Part shown: positions 34,798 to 43,815 of the stretch, piece by piece
How the letters are laid out: every line of letters begins with the position of its first letter
Numbering within the stretch: position 1 is the stretch's first letter
From: Acidimicrobiia bacterium
GTDB taxonomy: Bacteria > Actinomycetota > Acidimicrobiia > Spongiisociales > JAENVV01
NCBI GenBank assembly: GCA_016650365.1
Contig: JAENVV010000102.1
Span: forward strand, 1-56,790
Direction: 5' to 3'
Length of the DNA: 56,790 bases
The notes under the pieces: generated by a model
Seen by the model: only the letters and a program-made list of their open reading frames with translations
Database searches by the model: none
Told to the model about the DNA's origin: nothing
Translations under genes and position numbers: made by a program

Positions 34798-35325
34798 ATG
34801 CACGTAGTTGGATATGTTCGCGAACGACCCGGATCAGATTCAACCGATACGGCCTTCATGCAAGCTGAACGAGTGCGCCTCTGGGTGGCTCGAAACGGTT
34901 ACGACCTCATCTCCATCTGCCAGGACGGGGCTCAATCCGGCGAGCGGGAGGGCTTCGGTGCGGTGCTCGGGATCATCTCGTCGGGACAGGCAGAACTGGT
35001 CGTCGTGCCGACGCTTGAAGCGCTCTCACCAGACAAGGTAACTCAGGAGGTGATGCTCTTTGAGCTGAGAGCCACCGGAATCTCGGTTGCTTCCACCGAA
35101 GAAGGCGACCTTATGGCGCTTTCGGTGCCTCCCGGCGACCCGGCGAGAATGTTCATCCGCGATGTCCTTGAGAAAGCGGCGGCGTTCCGACAAGGCAGGA
35201 CCGCTACAGTCTCTGACGTGTCAGTGTTGGGGGAAGCGTCATCGAGCCCTCAACCAGACGTCATAATCGAGTTTGTCGATTCGCTGCCAACCACCGAACC
35301 GGATCCGGATCGGGCCTTGGCCTAA
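34798..35325 (+). CDS. Resolvase-like (serine recombinase N-terminal fold) protein, apparently non-catalytic
   Basis: A 175-residue protein. Residues 1-115 follow the serine-recombinase N-domain pattern: VGYVRER, then QAERVRLWVARNGYDLIS, DGAQSGEREGFGAVLGII, ELVVVPTLEAL and FELRATGISVAST. The catalytic serine motif (RVSxxxQ) is missing. The arginine-bearing LDRLxR motif is replaced by PTLEALSPDK. No zinc-ribbon or HTH DNA-binding domain follows. It is therefore unlikely to recombine DNA and may act as a structural or regulatory protein. The ATG at 34798 follows a good promoter. Confidence 0.6.
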   Translation: MHVVGYVRERPGSDSTDTAFMQAERVRLWVARNGYDLISICQDGAQSGEREGFGAVLGIISSGQAELVVVPTLEALSPDKVTQEVMLFELRATGISVASTEEGDLMALSVPPGDPARMFIRDVLEKAAAFRQGRTATVSDVSVLGEASSSPQPDVIIEFVDSLPTTEPDPDRALA

Positions 35326-35370
35326 CCCGGAGCCGGCCGGCACCGTCACGCGCCCAACTCCGCACGAGGT

Positions 35371-36108
35371 TCAGAAGGATGGCAAATACCGAAGAGCTGC
35401 CATCGCGGCGAACCCGAACGCATGAAACTCAGTACCGCGCACAAGGGCCGAACCGACCCCGAGTTGGCCGGCCGACTCCAAAACAACCGTGATCATGGCC
35501 TTTTCCGACGCCGATCCTTGATCGACCGATCGGCGATCGACCGAGACGATGGTTGGCCGGATACCGGACCGCCCCGACGCTTCATTGAGTGCGTCGAGAA
35601 TCGCCTCCCGGATCGATACCGGGTCAGGGTTGGAACGACGAACTGAACGCCGATGCGGCCCAACCCTTACTGCGACGTCGCAATAGGTAGGACCCTCGGA
35701 AACCGCCACAGCAAGGTCGACAGGATCGGATTCGGGATTCTGACCTTGCAGGCCGGTTCGCTTCGTTTGGTTGACCGGTGGTCTGGCGGAGACAGACTGA
35801 GGGGCCGGTTCCATCTCGTCCGGTTCAGGACCAGAGTTTATCGTAATCGCGTCCACTTCTGACTGATCTTCTGCCGGTTGGTCGGTGACCATCGGGACGA
35901 TGGGAGAGAGAGATCCTCGATCGCCCTCATCGACAACCACGGTCAGTCCGCGGCTCGTAAAGAGTTCCTTGATGGCCCTGGCGACGAGGGACCGATCGGC
36001 GTCAGCTGCCAACACGACCCGGACTCCGGTGGGACCATTCTCAGAAAGTCTGACATGCGCCTGCTCAATTCCGGACAAACCGAGTAGTGACTCTTCGAGC
36101 GGTTTCAT
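35371..36108 (-). CDS. Conserved-looking two-domain protein of unknown function
   Basis: A 245-residue soluble protein. An N-terminal alpha/beta domain (residues 1-60) includes GIEQAHVRLSENGPTGVRVV. A disordered acidic/Pro linker of about residues 65-125 follows. The C-terminal alpha/beta domain (residues 130-245) ends VRGTEFHAFGFAAMAALRYL. The two ends look like related beta-alpha-beta units, which is a visual impression only. I do not recognise a family. Its start overlaps the stop of the upstream 72-residue gene (ATGA). Confidence 0.6.
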   Translation of the reverse strand: MKPLEESLLGLSGIEQAHVRLSENGPTGVRVVLAADADRSLVARAIKELFTSRGLTVVVDEGDRGSLSPIVPMVTDQPAEDQSEVDAITINSGPEPDEMEPAPQSVSARPPVNQTKRTGLQGQNPESDPVDLAVAVSEGPTYCDVAVRVGPHRRSVRRSNPDPVSIREAILDALNEASGRSGIRPTIVSVDRRSVDQGSASEKAMITVVLESAGQLGVGSALVRGTEFHAFGFAAMAALRYLPSF

Positions 36109-36323
36109 CCGCTCAGCTTCCGTTGCCGACCGCGCCAGGCAAGAAAGTCGACGACATCACGGGCGGGAATCGGAGTATGCGAATTCCCATAGACAGTGGC
36201 GGTCCGCCACGACAGGTACTCGTTCGAGAAGGCGCCCGAGCTCGCCCGCATACTCATCATCGCTCGCAAACCCTCCCACCATACAGATGGGTGCCGAAGC
36301 ACCGCCACCGCCATCCTAAACAT
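36105..36323 (-). CDS. Small conserved actinobacterial protein, upstream partner of the 245-residue gene
   Basis: A 72-residue protein with the layout hydrophobic start, LRHPSVWWEGLRAMM, EYLSWRTATVYG, PARDVVDFLAWRGRQRK. This resembles a small family I recall in other actinobacteria (W-rich start, FRxxTxYG, DVVxYLxW end). Function is unknown. AGGAAGG lies 6-7 nt before the ATG at 36323. It overlaps the next gene by 4 nt. Confidence 0.65.
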   Translation of the reverse strand: MFRMAVAVLRHPSVWWEGLRAMMSMRASSGAFSNEYLSWRTATVYGNSHTPIPARDVVDFLAWRGRQRKLSG

Positions 36324-36422
36324 CTGGAACCTTCCTGCGCCCGCCGACGATGATAACCCCTAGGAGCCTTACAAATTACTGTCTGATAGTCTGACGGTCC
36401 GTGAGAAAAGGGAGCAAAACCG

Positions 36423-37403
36423 GTGCAGGTCGGGATACCAGAACCGCAGGAGTTGGCGAAGTTTGCCGATCGACACAAGGCGATCGCGACAAACGTGGCA
36501 CGGGTGATTCAGGGCAAACGTGAAGTAATCGACCTACTCATCGCCTGCCTGCTCGCCGAAGGCCACGTACTTATCGAAGATGTCCCCGGCGTTGGCAAGA
36601 CTCAACTCGCGAAATCTCTGGCTCGATCCATCGAGAGCACCTTTCAGCGGATCCAATTCACGCCCGATCTGCTTCCTTCCGATATCACGGGGGTCAGCGT
36701 CTGGAATCGGCAGATCAGCGAGTTCGAATTCAAGGGCGGCGCGATTTTCGCCAATGTCGTGGTTGGTGACGAAATCAACCGGGCATCACCAAAAACCCAA
36801 TCGGCCCTCCTCGAAGCAATGGAGGAACGCCAGGTCACCGTCGACGGCACGACCAGACCACTTCCCCCACCGTTCATCGTCATCGCCACCCAGAACCCGC
36901 TCGAACATGAGGGAACCTATCCGCTCCCCGAGGCCCAACTCGACCGATTCATGATGAAATTGGTCATCGGATATCCAGAGCGCTCGGACTCCGTTCAAAT
37001 CCTGGACCGACATGGCATGAGCTCACAGTTCGACGAAATCAAGCCTGTCGTGACGGGAGAAGACATCAACGAGATGATCCAGGTTGCCCGTCGCATTCAT
37101 GTCGCCGATTCAGTACGCGAATACATCGTCGACCTAGTCGAAGGCACCCGCCGAAACGCCGAAATCCTGTTGGGCGCCTCCCCCCGTTCGGCGCTGTTCA
37201 TTCAACGCGTGTCACGGGCCAGAGCAGCCATAGACGGGCGCGAGTACGTGACTCCCGATGACGTGAAATTGGTGGCCGCTCCGGTCTTGGCCCATCGAAT
37301 GATTCTTCGTCCGGAGGCCCACATGCGAGGCACGACCATGGAATCGGTCATCGCTGGTGTTATCTCGCATCTGCGAGTTCCTGGCATGAGCAAGCCGACC
37401 TGA
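36423..37403 (+). CDS. MoxR-type AAA+ ATPase
   Basis: A 326-residue chaperone-like ATPase. It has Walker A EDVPGVGKTQLAKSLARS, Walker B VVVGDEINRASPKTQSALLE, a sensor-1 region TQNPLEHEGTYPLPEAQLDRF and a helical lid with ASPRSALFIQRVSRA. MoxR proteins act with VWA or DUF58 partners in maturation of envelope or enzyme complexes. The next gene encodes such a partner. The start is GTG with GGGAG 9 nt upstream. Its stop overlaps the next start (TGATG). Confidence 0.93.
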   Translation: MQVGIPEPQELAKFADRHKAIATNVARVIQGKREVIDLLIACLLAEGHVLIEDVPGVGKTQLAKSLARSIESTFQRIQFTPDLLPSDITGVSVWNRQISEFEFKGGAIFANVVVGDEINRASPKTQSALLEAMEERQVTVDGTTRPLPPPFIVIATQNPLEHEGTYPLPEAQLDRFMMKLVIGYPERSDSVQILDRHGMSSQFDEIKPVVTGEDINEMIQVARRIHVADSVREYIVDLVEGTRRNAEILLGASPRSALFIQRVSRARAAIDGREYVTPDDVKLVAAPVLAHRMILRPEAHMRGTTMESVIAGVISHLRVPGMSKPT

Positions 37404-38575
37404 TGCTGACGGACCGGGGCTGGGGTGCCGCAGGCGCTGGACTCGCTCTGGTGGCCCTGTGGGCCGCTCTCGGGGAACTCGAGCTACTGGTGACTGCGGT
37501 GCTTCTCTTTGTTGGCATCGGATTTGGTCTGGTGTATGTGCGATTGTCCCAACCCCGCGTTTCGATCGTTCGCCAGATCAATCCTTCGCTCGTATACGAA
37601 GGCGACCAGGCCATCGTTCAGGCAACTATCACAAACAACGGTCGATTCCGGGTCATCAATCCGACGGTAGAGGATGAAGTGGGTGGGCTGGGCGCCGCAC
37701 GCTTCCATGCGTCGGCCATCAAAGCCGACGAGTCCGTCGTAGCCAATTACCAGATCGTGTGCCGCCCAAGAGGCATCTACACGGTCGGACCGGCAGTTTT
37801 GGTTCTGCAGGATCCGTTCCGGTTCGCCAGGCGTCGGTCGATCGTAGGATCGTCTGACCGCCTCGTGGTCTACCCCGAAGTGGAACGGTTGACCGGCTTT
37901 CCGATCGTACGGGGCAGGGATCCCGCGGTGCACGCCTCCCGACCCGAGTTCTCCCATCGTGGCGGCGAGGACTTCTTCACCATCCGCGAGTACCGCACCG
38001 GCGATGACCTACGCCGGGTGCATTGGCCAACATCGGCCAAACGTGATCAGCTGATGATCCGCCAGTTGGAAACGCCGTGGCAGTCCCAGGCGCTTGTGAT
38101 GCTCGACGTTCGCGCCAGCGCCTACTCGTCGCCTGCCGCCTTTGAAAAAGCCGTGAAGGGGGCGGCGTCCGTAACAAGCCATCTGTTCAGTTCTGGCTTC
38201 GAGACTTCCGTATGGACCGGAGCCGTCGCTCTCAGTCCTGGAGAGCCTTACGCAAAAGTCATGGAAACGTTGGCCGTCGTGCGACCCTCAACCACCTTCG
38301 ACATAGTCGCGGCGGCCACCCGGCTCCAGAAATCGGGCCGGGGCGGGGCGCTCATCATCGTCACGGGGCGCCCTGACGATGACCTCATCGCAGCTCATCG
38401 GCTGCTCAGCCGTGATTATCCATCGACGATCGCCCTCACCGTCTCGGCCGGTGCCGAGGCCGTCTCATTCCAACAACTCGGCGCGGTAACGCTGAACGTC
38501 GAGCCCGACCAGTCCTGGGCTGCCGCCTGGCTCACTGCAACGAATCCATCATGGTCTACCGTTTCAGCCGGCTGA
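37403..38575 (+). CDS. DUF58-domain membrane protein
   Basis: A 390-residue protein. Two N-terminal transmembrane helices (about residues 8-45) are followed by a beta-sandwich-like region. The DUF58 signature comes next (GEDFFTIREYRTGDDLRRVHW followed by SAKRDQLMIRQLE). A VWA-like C-terminal domain begins ALVMLDVRAS. It sits between moxR and the transglutaminase gene in a coupled operon, the standard MoxR-DUF58-TgpA arrangement. It overlaps the next gene by 25 nt. Confidence 0.88.
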   Translation: MLTDRGWGAAGAGLALVALWAALGELELLVTAVLLFVGIGFGLVYVRLSQPRVSIVRQINPSLVYEGDQAIVQATITNNGRFRVINPTVEDEVGGLGAARFHASAIKADESVVANYQIVCRPRGIYTVGPAVLVLQDPFRFARRRSIVGSSDRLVVYPEVERLTGFPIVRGRDPAVHASRPEFSHRGGEDFFTIREYRTGDDLRRVHWPTSAKRDQLMIRQLETPWQSQALVMLDVRASAYSSPAAFEKAVKGAASVTSHLFSSGFETSVWTGAVALSPGEPYAKVMETLAVVRPSTTFDIVAAATRLQKSGRGGALIIVTGRPDDDLIAAHRLLSRDYPSTIALTVSAGAEAVSFQQLGAVTLNVEPDQSWAAAWLTATNPSWSTVSAG

Positions 38576-40890
38576 TCCTTCTGCTGTCGGTGGCCTTTGC
38601 CGTCCTGCGGCTCGGCAGCCTGCTCAGGCCGGCCGAATCTGGTCCACCTTGGCAGCTCGTACTCGGCGCAGCCTTCTTGATGGGCTCGGCCATCACCTGG
38701 CTCGTGGTGAACGCCCGGCTTACCTCGATGTCCTACTTCACCGCCAATTTGCTCGGCTATGTGCTCGCCTCGCTCCGCATCATGGCTCCGTCCACGCTCA
38801 TGTTCGGAATTCTCCCCACCGGAGCCACCCGGGAAGTTTTGATAGACGAACTGGATTTCGCCATCGAGCTCATCCGATTTGGTTCAACCCCGGTTCTCCC
38901 GGTCCGCGGCCTCATCGCGGTGATTGCCCTGGCGTTCTGGATCTTCGGGGCGTTGGGCACGTGGGGCCTCGCATCCCGGCGGCCCGCCTGGGCACTTCTG
39001 CCGCCCCTCATGCTCAGTCTCCAGCTCGCCACGATCGACCGGCTCCCCAGTCGTACGAGCTTGATGATGGCTTTCGCCTTGTTGGTCGCTTTGAGTCTCC
39101 TGGCGATCGCGGTCGATGAGCGCCGGCAAGGGACCGGCCGTCTCCGCGACCGACAAGGCGGCGCCCGGCCTCGTACCGGACTTTCGGTTTCGGTCGTGAC
39201 CGTGGTGGCGATAGTGGCCGCTGCCGTCATCGGCAGCACCACATTGGCCGGACTCGTACCTGCTTCCGGGCTGCTCGAGTGGCGCTCCCGCTCCGGCCTC
39301 GGCGGCGGTATCTACGGCGGAGTGTCGTACAACCTATTTGTGTCGATAACCCAATCCGACCTCCTCTCGCTGAGTGCTGAACCAGTGTTTGTCGCCCGGG
39401 TAGCCGGTCCGGTCGATCCCGGGTCGCTCTATTGGAAGCTCATCAGTCTTGAGAAGTTCGACGGGACGAACTGGTATCCGGGCGACCAAGGGTTCACCCG
39501 ACCTGCCGGTTCGCTTGGATACGGAAGCGAGGATCACAAGTATCAGGGCAATACCGTCTCCATGGCACAAGTGATACAAATCCTCCAACTCAAGGCGAAC
39601 TATCTGCCGGCGCTGGCCGGCGTATCCGCCATGGAGTCCGACAACCGTCTCCTCGACGAATCGTTCTCAGTACGCGAAGACGGCTCGCTTCGGTTCGACG
39701 CACGGACGTTTTCAGGACTGACGTACTCGGTCGAGTCCCAGGTGCCGAACGACTCGATCGCGGCCCTCGCCACCCTGCCGGACGGACGCTTGTCTCCCCT
39801 TTTCGAGGCTGCCGGCGAAGCCGGACTCTTCCAGGCCATCGCCGTTCCGACGACGGAGCGATTCCGCCCGCCGGATCTTGGCGACTACACCGATCTGCCG
39901 GCCGATATCGACCCTCGCATTGCGGCCCTGGCCAAAGAACTCACGGCGACAGCCACCACACCGTTCGAACGAGCGGTAATGCTGGAGGCCTTCTTCCGGG
40001 ACCCGGTCCAGTTCTCATACTCGGTCGACATCGAGGCCGGCCACTCGGCCACCACCCTGGCCGATTGGCTATTTGAGAGCAGCAGCCCAAATTTCCGGAT
40101 CGGCTATTGCGAGCAGTTCGCCACGAGCATGGCCGTTATGGCTCGAGAGCTCGGCATTCCATCGAGGGTCTCCCTCGGCTTCACACCTGGCGAGGTTGAC
40201 GAGGATGGTCTGGTCATCGTCCGTCAACGCAACGCACACGCCTGGGTCGAGTTGTGGATGGACGGCCATGGTTGGGTGGAGTTCGATCCCACGCCGCGAT
40301 CGGACGGCATCAACCCGGCGACGAATCTTGGGTTCGATCCTCGTACGGTGACACTACCGGCCATCGACCCGGCCGACCCGAACCTCGCCCCAGGCCAGAC
40401 ACCCCAGGACATCCAGGATCTGCTGGACCGGATCAATGACAATCCGGATGCCAGCCCCATCGTTCCCCTCCCGACGACACGGGGACCGCTGTCGATCCCG
40501 AATGCCGTATGGTGGGTGTTCGGAGCCATCCTGGCAATGTCGCTCATCCCGGCATCGAAAACGCTCCGCCGGAGGGGCCGCAGAAAGCAGGCTCTTTCGG
40601 GCGACATCCGGGCGGCCTGGTCGGACATCTTCGACCGACTCGTCGATCTCAAACATCCGGTTTCAGGGCATCTCACTCCGGCCGAACTAGCCCGAAATAC
40701 CGAACCATCCCTGGTTCCACTCGCCATGGCTTACGGCGCTGTCACCTATGGCCCAGACCGACCCACCGGGCTGTCAGAGCGTCAAAGAAACATCTCGCTT
40801 TTCACGCACGCCGACAGCTGGATCAAAGCCAAACACACCAGAAGTGAACGCCTGCGCGGCTTATGGAATATCCGGTCGGCGAGAAGCTAA
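38551..40890 (+). CDS. TgpA-like membrane transglutaminase
   Basis: A 779-residue protein. About six N-terminal transmembrane segments (residues 5-240) precede a large extracytoplasmic domain with a transglutaminase-like core. The full catalytic triad is visible: C520 in IGYCEQFATSMAVMAREL, H563 in NAHAWVELW and D579 in WVEFDPTPR. One more transmembrane helix (near residue 650) and a cytoplasmic DUF4129-like tail follow. It likely modifies or cleaves envelope proteins with the MoxR/DUF58 partners. Its stop overlaps the convergent merR-like stop (CTAA). Confidence 0.9.
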   Translation: MVYRFSRLILLLSVAFAVLRLGSLLRPAESGPPWQLVLGAAFLMGSAITWLVVNARLTSMSYFTANLLGYVLASLRIMAPSTLMFGILPTGATREVLIDELDFAIELIRFGSTPVLPVRGLIAVIALAFWIFGALGTWGLASRRPAWALLPPLMLSLQLATIDRLPSRTSLMMAFALLVALSLLAIAVDERRQGTGRLRDRQGGARPRTGLSVSVVTVVAIVAAAVIGSTTLAGLVPASGLLEWRSRSGLGGGIYGGVSYNLFVSITQSDLLSLSAEPVFVARVAGPVDPGSLYWKLISLEKFDGTNWYPGDQGFTRPAGSLGYGSEDHKYQGNTVSMAQVIQILQLKANYLPALAGVSAMESDNRLLDESFSVREDGSLRFDARTFSGLTYSVESQVPNDSIAALATLPDGRLSPLFEAAGEAGLFQAIAVPTTERFRPPDLGDYTDLPADIDPRIAALAKELTATATTPFERAVMLEAFFRDPVQFSYSVDIEAGHSATTLADWLFESSSPNFRIGYCEQFATSMAVMARELGIPSRVSLGFTPGEVDEDGLVIVRQRNAHAWVELWMDGHGWVEFDPTPRSDGINPATNLGFDPRTVTLPAIDPADPNLAPGQTPQDIQDLLDRINDNPDASPIVPLPTTRGPLSIPNAVWWVFGAILAMSLIPASKTLRRRGRRKQALSGDIRAAWSDIFDRLVDLKHPVSGHLTPAELARNTEPSLVPLAMAYGAVTYGPDRPTGLSERQRNISLFTHADSWIKAKHTRSERLRGLWNIRSARS

Positions 40891-41369
40891 CCGGAGGCGG
40901 CATCTTCTCCGCCTAAGCGGAGAATGTCCAGGAATCGTTCACGGTCGAGCTCAAAACGAGTCACATCATCTTCGACTGACCGGGCAATCTCATCGATCGC
41001 CACGAAGAAGGCCAGCTGACCCGACTTCAGCGCGTCAAGGAGTTGATCGTCGTTTTCCACCACCCGGAATATCGAAACACCATCAGTGACAAGCTTCACA
41101 TCGGCAAGATGCGTTTCCATGTCGGCATTTCGACGCAAATAGTCCCAGGCACGCCGGACGCGCTGGACGGACATGCCGTTGTCAAGCAGGCTCCGTACCA
41201 CCCGAAGAGCGACGAGATCACGAAACGAATACAGACGACGAACACCGGGACGACCACCGGTCGATTGAATCGATGGTCGGACCAGATCGACGCGGTCCCA
41301 ATACCGAAGCTGATGTAAAGAACAGTTCGTCAGTTTTGACGACTGCTGCGCCGAGTAACCCTCTTCCAA
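40887..41369 (-). CDS. MerR-family transcriptional regulator
   Basis: A 160-residue protein. The N-terminal winged-helix HTH reads GYSAQQSSKLTNCSLHQLRYWDR, with the wing around RRLYSFRDLVALRVVRSLL. The C-terminal half (VSIFRVVENDDQLLDALKSG) is an unassigned effector or dimer region without metal-binding cysteines. The start appears to be TTG at 41369, since no ATG or GTG lies in frame before an upstream stop and GGAG precedes it. The target is unknown. Confidence 0.8.
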   Translation of the reverse strand: MEEGYSAQQSSKLTNCSLHQLRYWDRVDLVRPSIQSTGGRPGVRRLYSFRDLVALRVVRSLLDNGMSVQRVRRAWDYLRRNADMETHLADVKLVTDGVSIFRVVENDDQLLDALKSGQLAFFVAIDEIARSVEDDVTRFELDRERFLDILRLGGEDAASG

Positions 41370-41519
41370 GACATCTCCAAAACCAGTGGCGGCGATGTAG
41401 TAGGTGCCGCGTCTTGCCTCCGTGAAGCCGATGAGTCATCCTCACGCGGCCCCGAAGCGATACCCTAGCGCAACTTATCAGGGTGTGATTCCGTGAGAAC
41501 AGGTTCGTTTAGGAAACGA

Positions 41520-41828
41520 TCAATCTTCGGCGCGGGCATCGGTTGAGTGGCGACGATCGACGACTTTGGGCCGCCTCCCTTGCACGATGGCAAACACCGA
41601 ACCAACCATGACGATGAACCCAATCGATGCCACGATCGTGTCCTTTGGAAACATATAAACCAGAAACACCAGGCCGATAACGGCCAGAACACCAGCAATC
41701 CGCAACCGCCCAACGCTCATCGGCACCCGCGCGATATTGCGGACTGCGTCCGCCAAATCCGGGTTCTCGTCGTAGAACTGGCGTTCTATCTCGTCGAGGA
41801 TCCGCTGCTCGCGATCATCAAGGCCCAT
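41520..41828 (-). CDS. DUF3040 membrane protein
   Basis: A 102-residue protein. The N-terminal helix GLDDREQRILDEIERQFYDENPDLA is the DUF3040 signature. Two transmembrane helices (about residues 43-60 and 65-83) and a basic tail follow. This small family is restricted to actinobacteria; the function is unknown. The 150 nt between it and the merR-like gene hold nothing I can identify. Confidence 0.85.
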   Translation of the reverse strand: MGLDDREQRILDEIERQFYDENPDLADAVRNIARVPMSVGRLRIAGVLAVIGLVFLVYMFPKDTIVASIGFIVMVGSVFAIVQGRRPKVVDRRHSTDARAED

Positions 41829-41866
41829 TGGTGCATACTCCGAAAACGTCGTGAGGCCAGTATACG

Positions 41867-43066
41867 TCAGCCCGCGGCTATATCGGAGGTAGGGTTTTCT
41901 TTTTTCTGATGAACGACGGCAGGGACGACCGCGTCGTGGCCGAACCGGTCCCGGATTTCGCCGACCGCCTCGGCCAGGTCATCCCAGCTGGCCGGTCGGT
42001 CCGTGGCGAGTTGATGGACAGCCTGGGAGGTCGGAACCAGGGCCGATCCGCCAACTCCGATCAGCCGGACCCTTCGCCCCTGAATACCCGCTCGATCAAG
42101 TAACTGAACCGCCGCATTCATGAGATCCTGGCCGACTGCCGTCGGAGACGGCAGCGTCAACGATCGGCTGATCGTTTCGAAGCTATCGAAGCGAATCTTG
42201 ATCGACACCGTCTTGGCCTCCATGTGAGCTTGCCGGAGACGCGTGGAGAGACGATCGGCGTGTCGCTTTACCTCGTTTCGAATCTCCTCGTCAGATTGAA
42301 GATCTTCGTCGTACGTTTGTTCATTCGAGATCGACTTGGCCTCACCATGCGGTTCGACGACCCGATCGTCGATACCCATTGACAACCGGTAGAGAGAGCT
42401 CCCTGCGGACCTCCCGAACGTCCGTTGCAGGGTCCTGTCACCCACCCCGGCAAGGTCACCGATGGTTTGCACACCTAATCGCTCAAGCCCCGCATACGTG
42501 GCTTCCCCGACCCCCCACATGGCTCGAACATCAAACGCGTGGAGCACTGCCAGTTGGCGTTCCGCCTCCATGACAAATATCCCATCTGGTTTCGCTTTGC
42601 CACTGGCCAGCTTGGCAAGGAATTTGTTCGAAGCGATGCCGCACGAAGCAGGAATTCCAACCTCGTGCCTGATCCGCTTGCGAAGGTGAACCGCCACGGA
42701 TCGACTGTGCGGGTAGAGCAAGGTGAGGCCCGACACGTCGAGAAAGGCCTCATCGATGCTGAGCCGCTCGACAACCGGTACCTCCTCTTCTACAAGTGAA
42801 AAGACCTGTCGTGATACCTCGCCATAACGACCGTGATCTGATGGGATGAGTACCAACTTTGGGCACAGGCGTTTGGCTCGAACGGTTGGCATCGCCGAGT
42901 GAACTCCGAATGCTCTGGCCTCGTACGAGGCTGCCGCGATTACGCCGCGATTACCTCCGCCTCCGACCGCCACCGGTTTTCCCTTCAGCGTCGGATCGAA
43001 CAGCCGCTCGCATTCCACAAAGAACGCGTCCATATCGATGTGAATGATTGGCTCGGCGAACCGCAT
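41867..43066 (-). CDS. dinB: DNA polymerase IV (Y-family)
   Basis: A 399-residue translesion polymerase. The catalytic acidic residues are in HIDMDAFFVECE and LSIDEAFLDVSG. The thumb HhH region (YAGLERLGVQTIGDLAGV) and the little-finger domain follow. It bypasses lesions without proofreading. The start ATG at 43066 is preceded by TAGGCT and 6 nt, so the transcript looks leaderless. No LexA-type box (GAAC-N4-GTTC) was seen upstream. Confidence 0.94.
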   Translation of the reverse strand: MRFAEPIIHIDMDAFFVECERLFDPTLKGKPVAVGGGGNRGVIAAASYEARAFGVHSAMPTVRAKRLCPKLVLIPSDHGRYGEVSRQVFSLVEEEVPVVERLSIDEAFLDVSGLTLLYPHSRSVAVHLRKRIRHEVGIPASCGIASNKFLAKLASGKAKPDGIFVMEAERQLAVLHAFDVRAMWGVGEATYAGLERLGVQTIGDLAGVGDRTLQRTFGRSAGSSLYRLSMGIDDRVVEPHGEAKSISNEQTYDEDLQSDEEIRNEVKRHADRLSTRLRQAHMEAKTVSIKIRFDSFETISRSLTLPSPTAVGQDLMNAAVQLLDRAGIQGRRVRLIGVGGSALVPTSQAVHQLATDRPASWDDLAEAVGEIRDRFGHDAVVPAVVHQKKENPTSDIAAG

Positions 43067-43078
43067 GTCCCCAGCCTA
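43067..43078 (-). promoter_or_regulatory. Leaderless-type -10 box of dinB
   Basis: On the minus strand TAGGCT (43078-43073), then 6 nt, then the ATG at 43066. Confidence 0.45.
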
Positions 43079-43139
43079 CCGCTCCGATCTCCCTCCGATC
43101 GGCCGGGGTTTGGTCCACCGCCCAACGGTTGGAGACTTC

Positions 43140-43153
43140 TACACTCGACCTCC
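43140..43153 (+). promoter_or_regulatory. Leaderless-type -10 box of the histidine phosphatase gene
   Basis: TACACT (43140-43145) lies 8 nt before the ATG at 43154. There is no SD. Confidence 0.45.
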
Positions 43154-43804
43154 ATGGCCAATCTCATCCATCTCGTTCGACATGCAGAAGTTCACAATCC
43201 TCAACACCTCGTCTATGGCCGGCTCCCCCAATTCGGGCTGTCTGAAAGGGGGCAACGACAGGCTATCGAAGCCGCCCGTTACCTGGCCGGTCAACCCATC
43301 GTGGCCGTGTGGTCATCTCCACTGGAACGGGCACTACTAACCGCCAGCACCATCAGCGCCCGACACGGCCTGCCTGTACGAGTTGAGGAGAACCTGACCG
43401 AATGGGCTCTGAGCGACCTCTGGGCGGGCATCGTATGGGAAGACCTTCCAGAGCGGAGACCGGGCGAACTGGAGGCCTATCTGGCGCACCCATGGGACCT
43501 ACCGTTTTCCCCCGAGTCACTCCAGGAACTCGGAGACCGTATGACCTCTGTCATCAGGGCCATAAACGAACGACATGCCGAGGGTGACGTCGTCATCGTC
43601 TCCCACCAGGACCCGGTTCAGGTTGCCCGGTTGGTTCTCACCGGAACCCCGCTCTCCGCACAACACACCGACAAGCCAAAACACGCCACGGTCCACACCT
43701 TCCAGCCATCGTCGGACTGGAAAGAGGCCGCCCGCTACGACCCTGAAGATCAAGAAGCATTCCCCCCAACTGAGTCCGTCGATCCCACTGAGGGGCTCGC
43801 CTAG
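43154..43804 (+). CDS. Histidine phosphatase (phosphoglycerate mutase-like)
   Basis: A 216-residue branch-1 histidine phosphatase. It has IHLVRHAEVHNP with the phosphorylated-histidine RHxE variant (glutamate in place of the usual glycine), LSERGQRQAIEAARYL, SSPLERALLTA and the second histidine in VVIVSHQDPV. The substrate cannot be assigned; relatives act on phosphoglycerate, sugar phosphates or cobalamin intermediates. The frame is open to 42899 inside dinB, but homology begins at the ATG at 43154. A low-complexity acidic tail follows residue 195. Confidence 0.88.
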   Translation: MANLIHLVRHAEVHNPQHLVYGRLPQFGLSERGQRQAIEAARYLAGQPIVAVWSSPLERALLTASTISARHGLPVRVEENLTEWALSDLWAGIVWEDLPERRPGELEAYLAHPWDLPFSPESLQELGDRMTSVIRAINERHAEGDVVIVSHQDPVQVARLVLTGTPLSAQHTDKPKHATVHTFQPSSDWKEAARYDPEDQEAFPPTESVDPTEGLA

Positions 43805-43815
43805 ACGGAGGTCGA

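Noticed and set aside
34185-35325. HNH nuclease plus resolvase-like protein as a mobile element or defence island
   Set aside because: There are no terminal repeats, integrase, attachment-site duplication or shift in composition. The HNH type is a common housekeeping form and the resolvase lacks catalytic residues.
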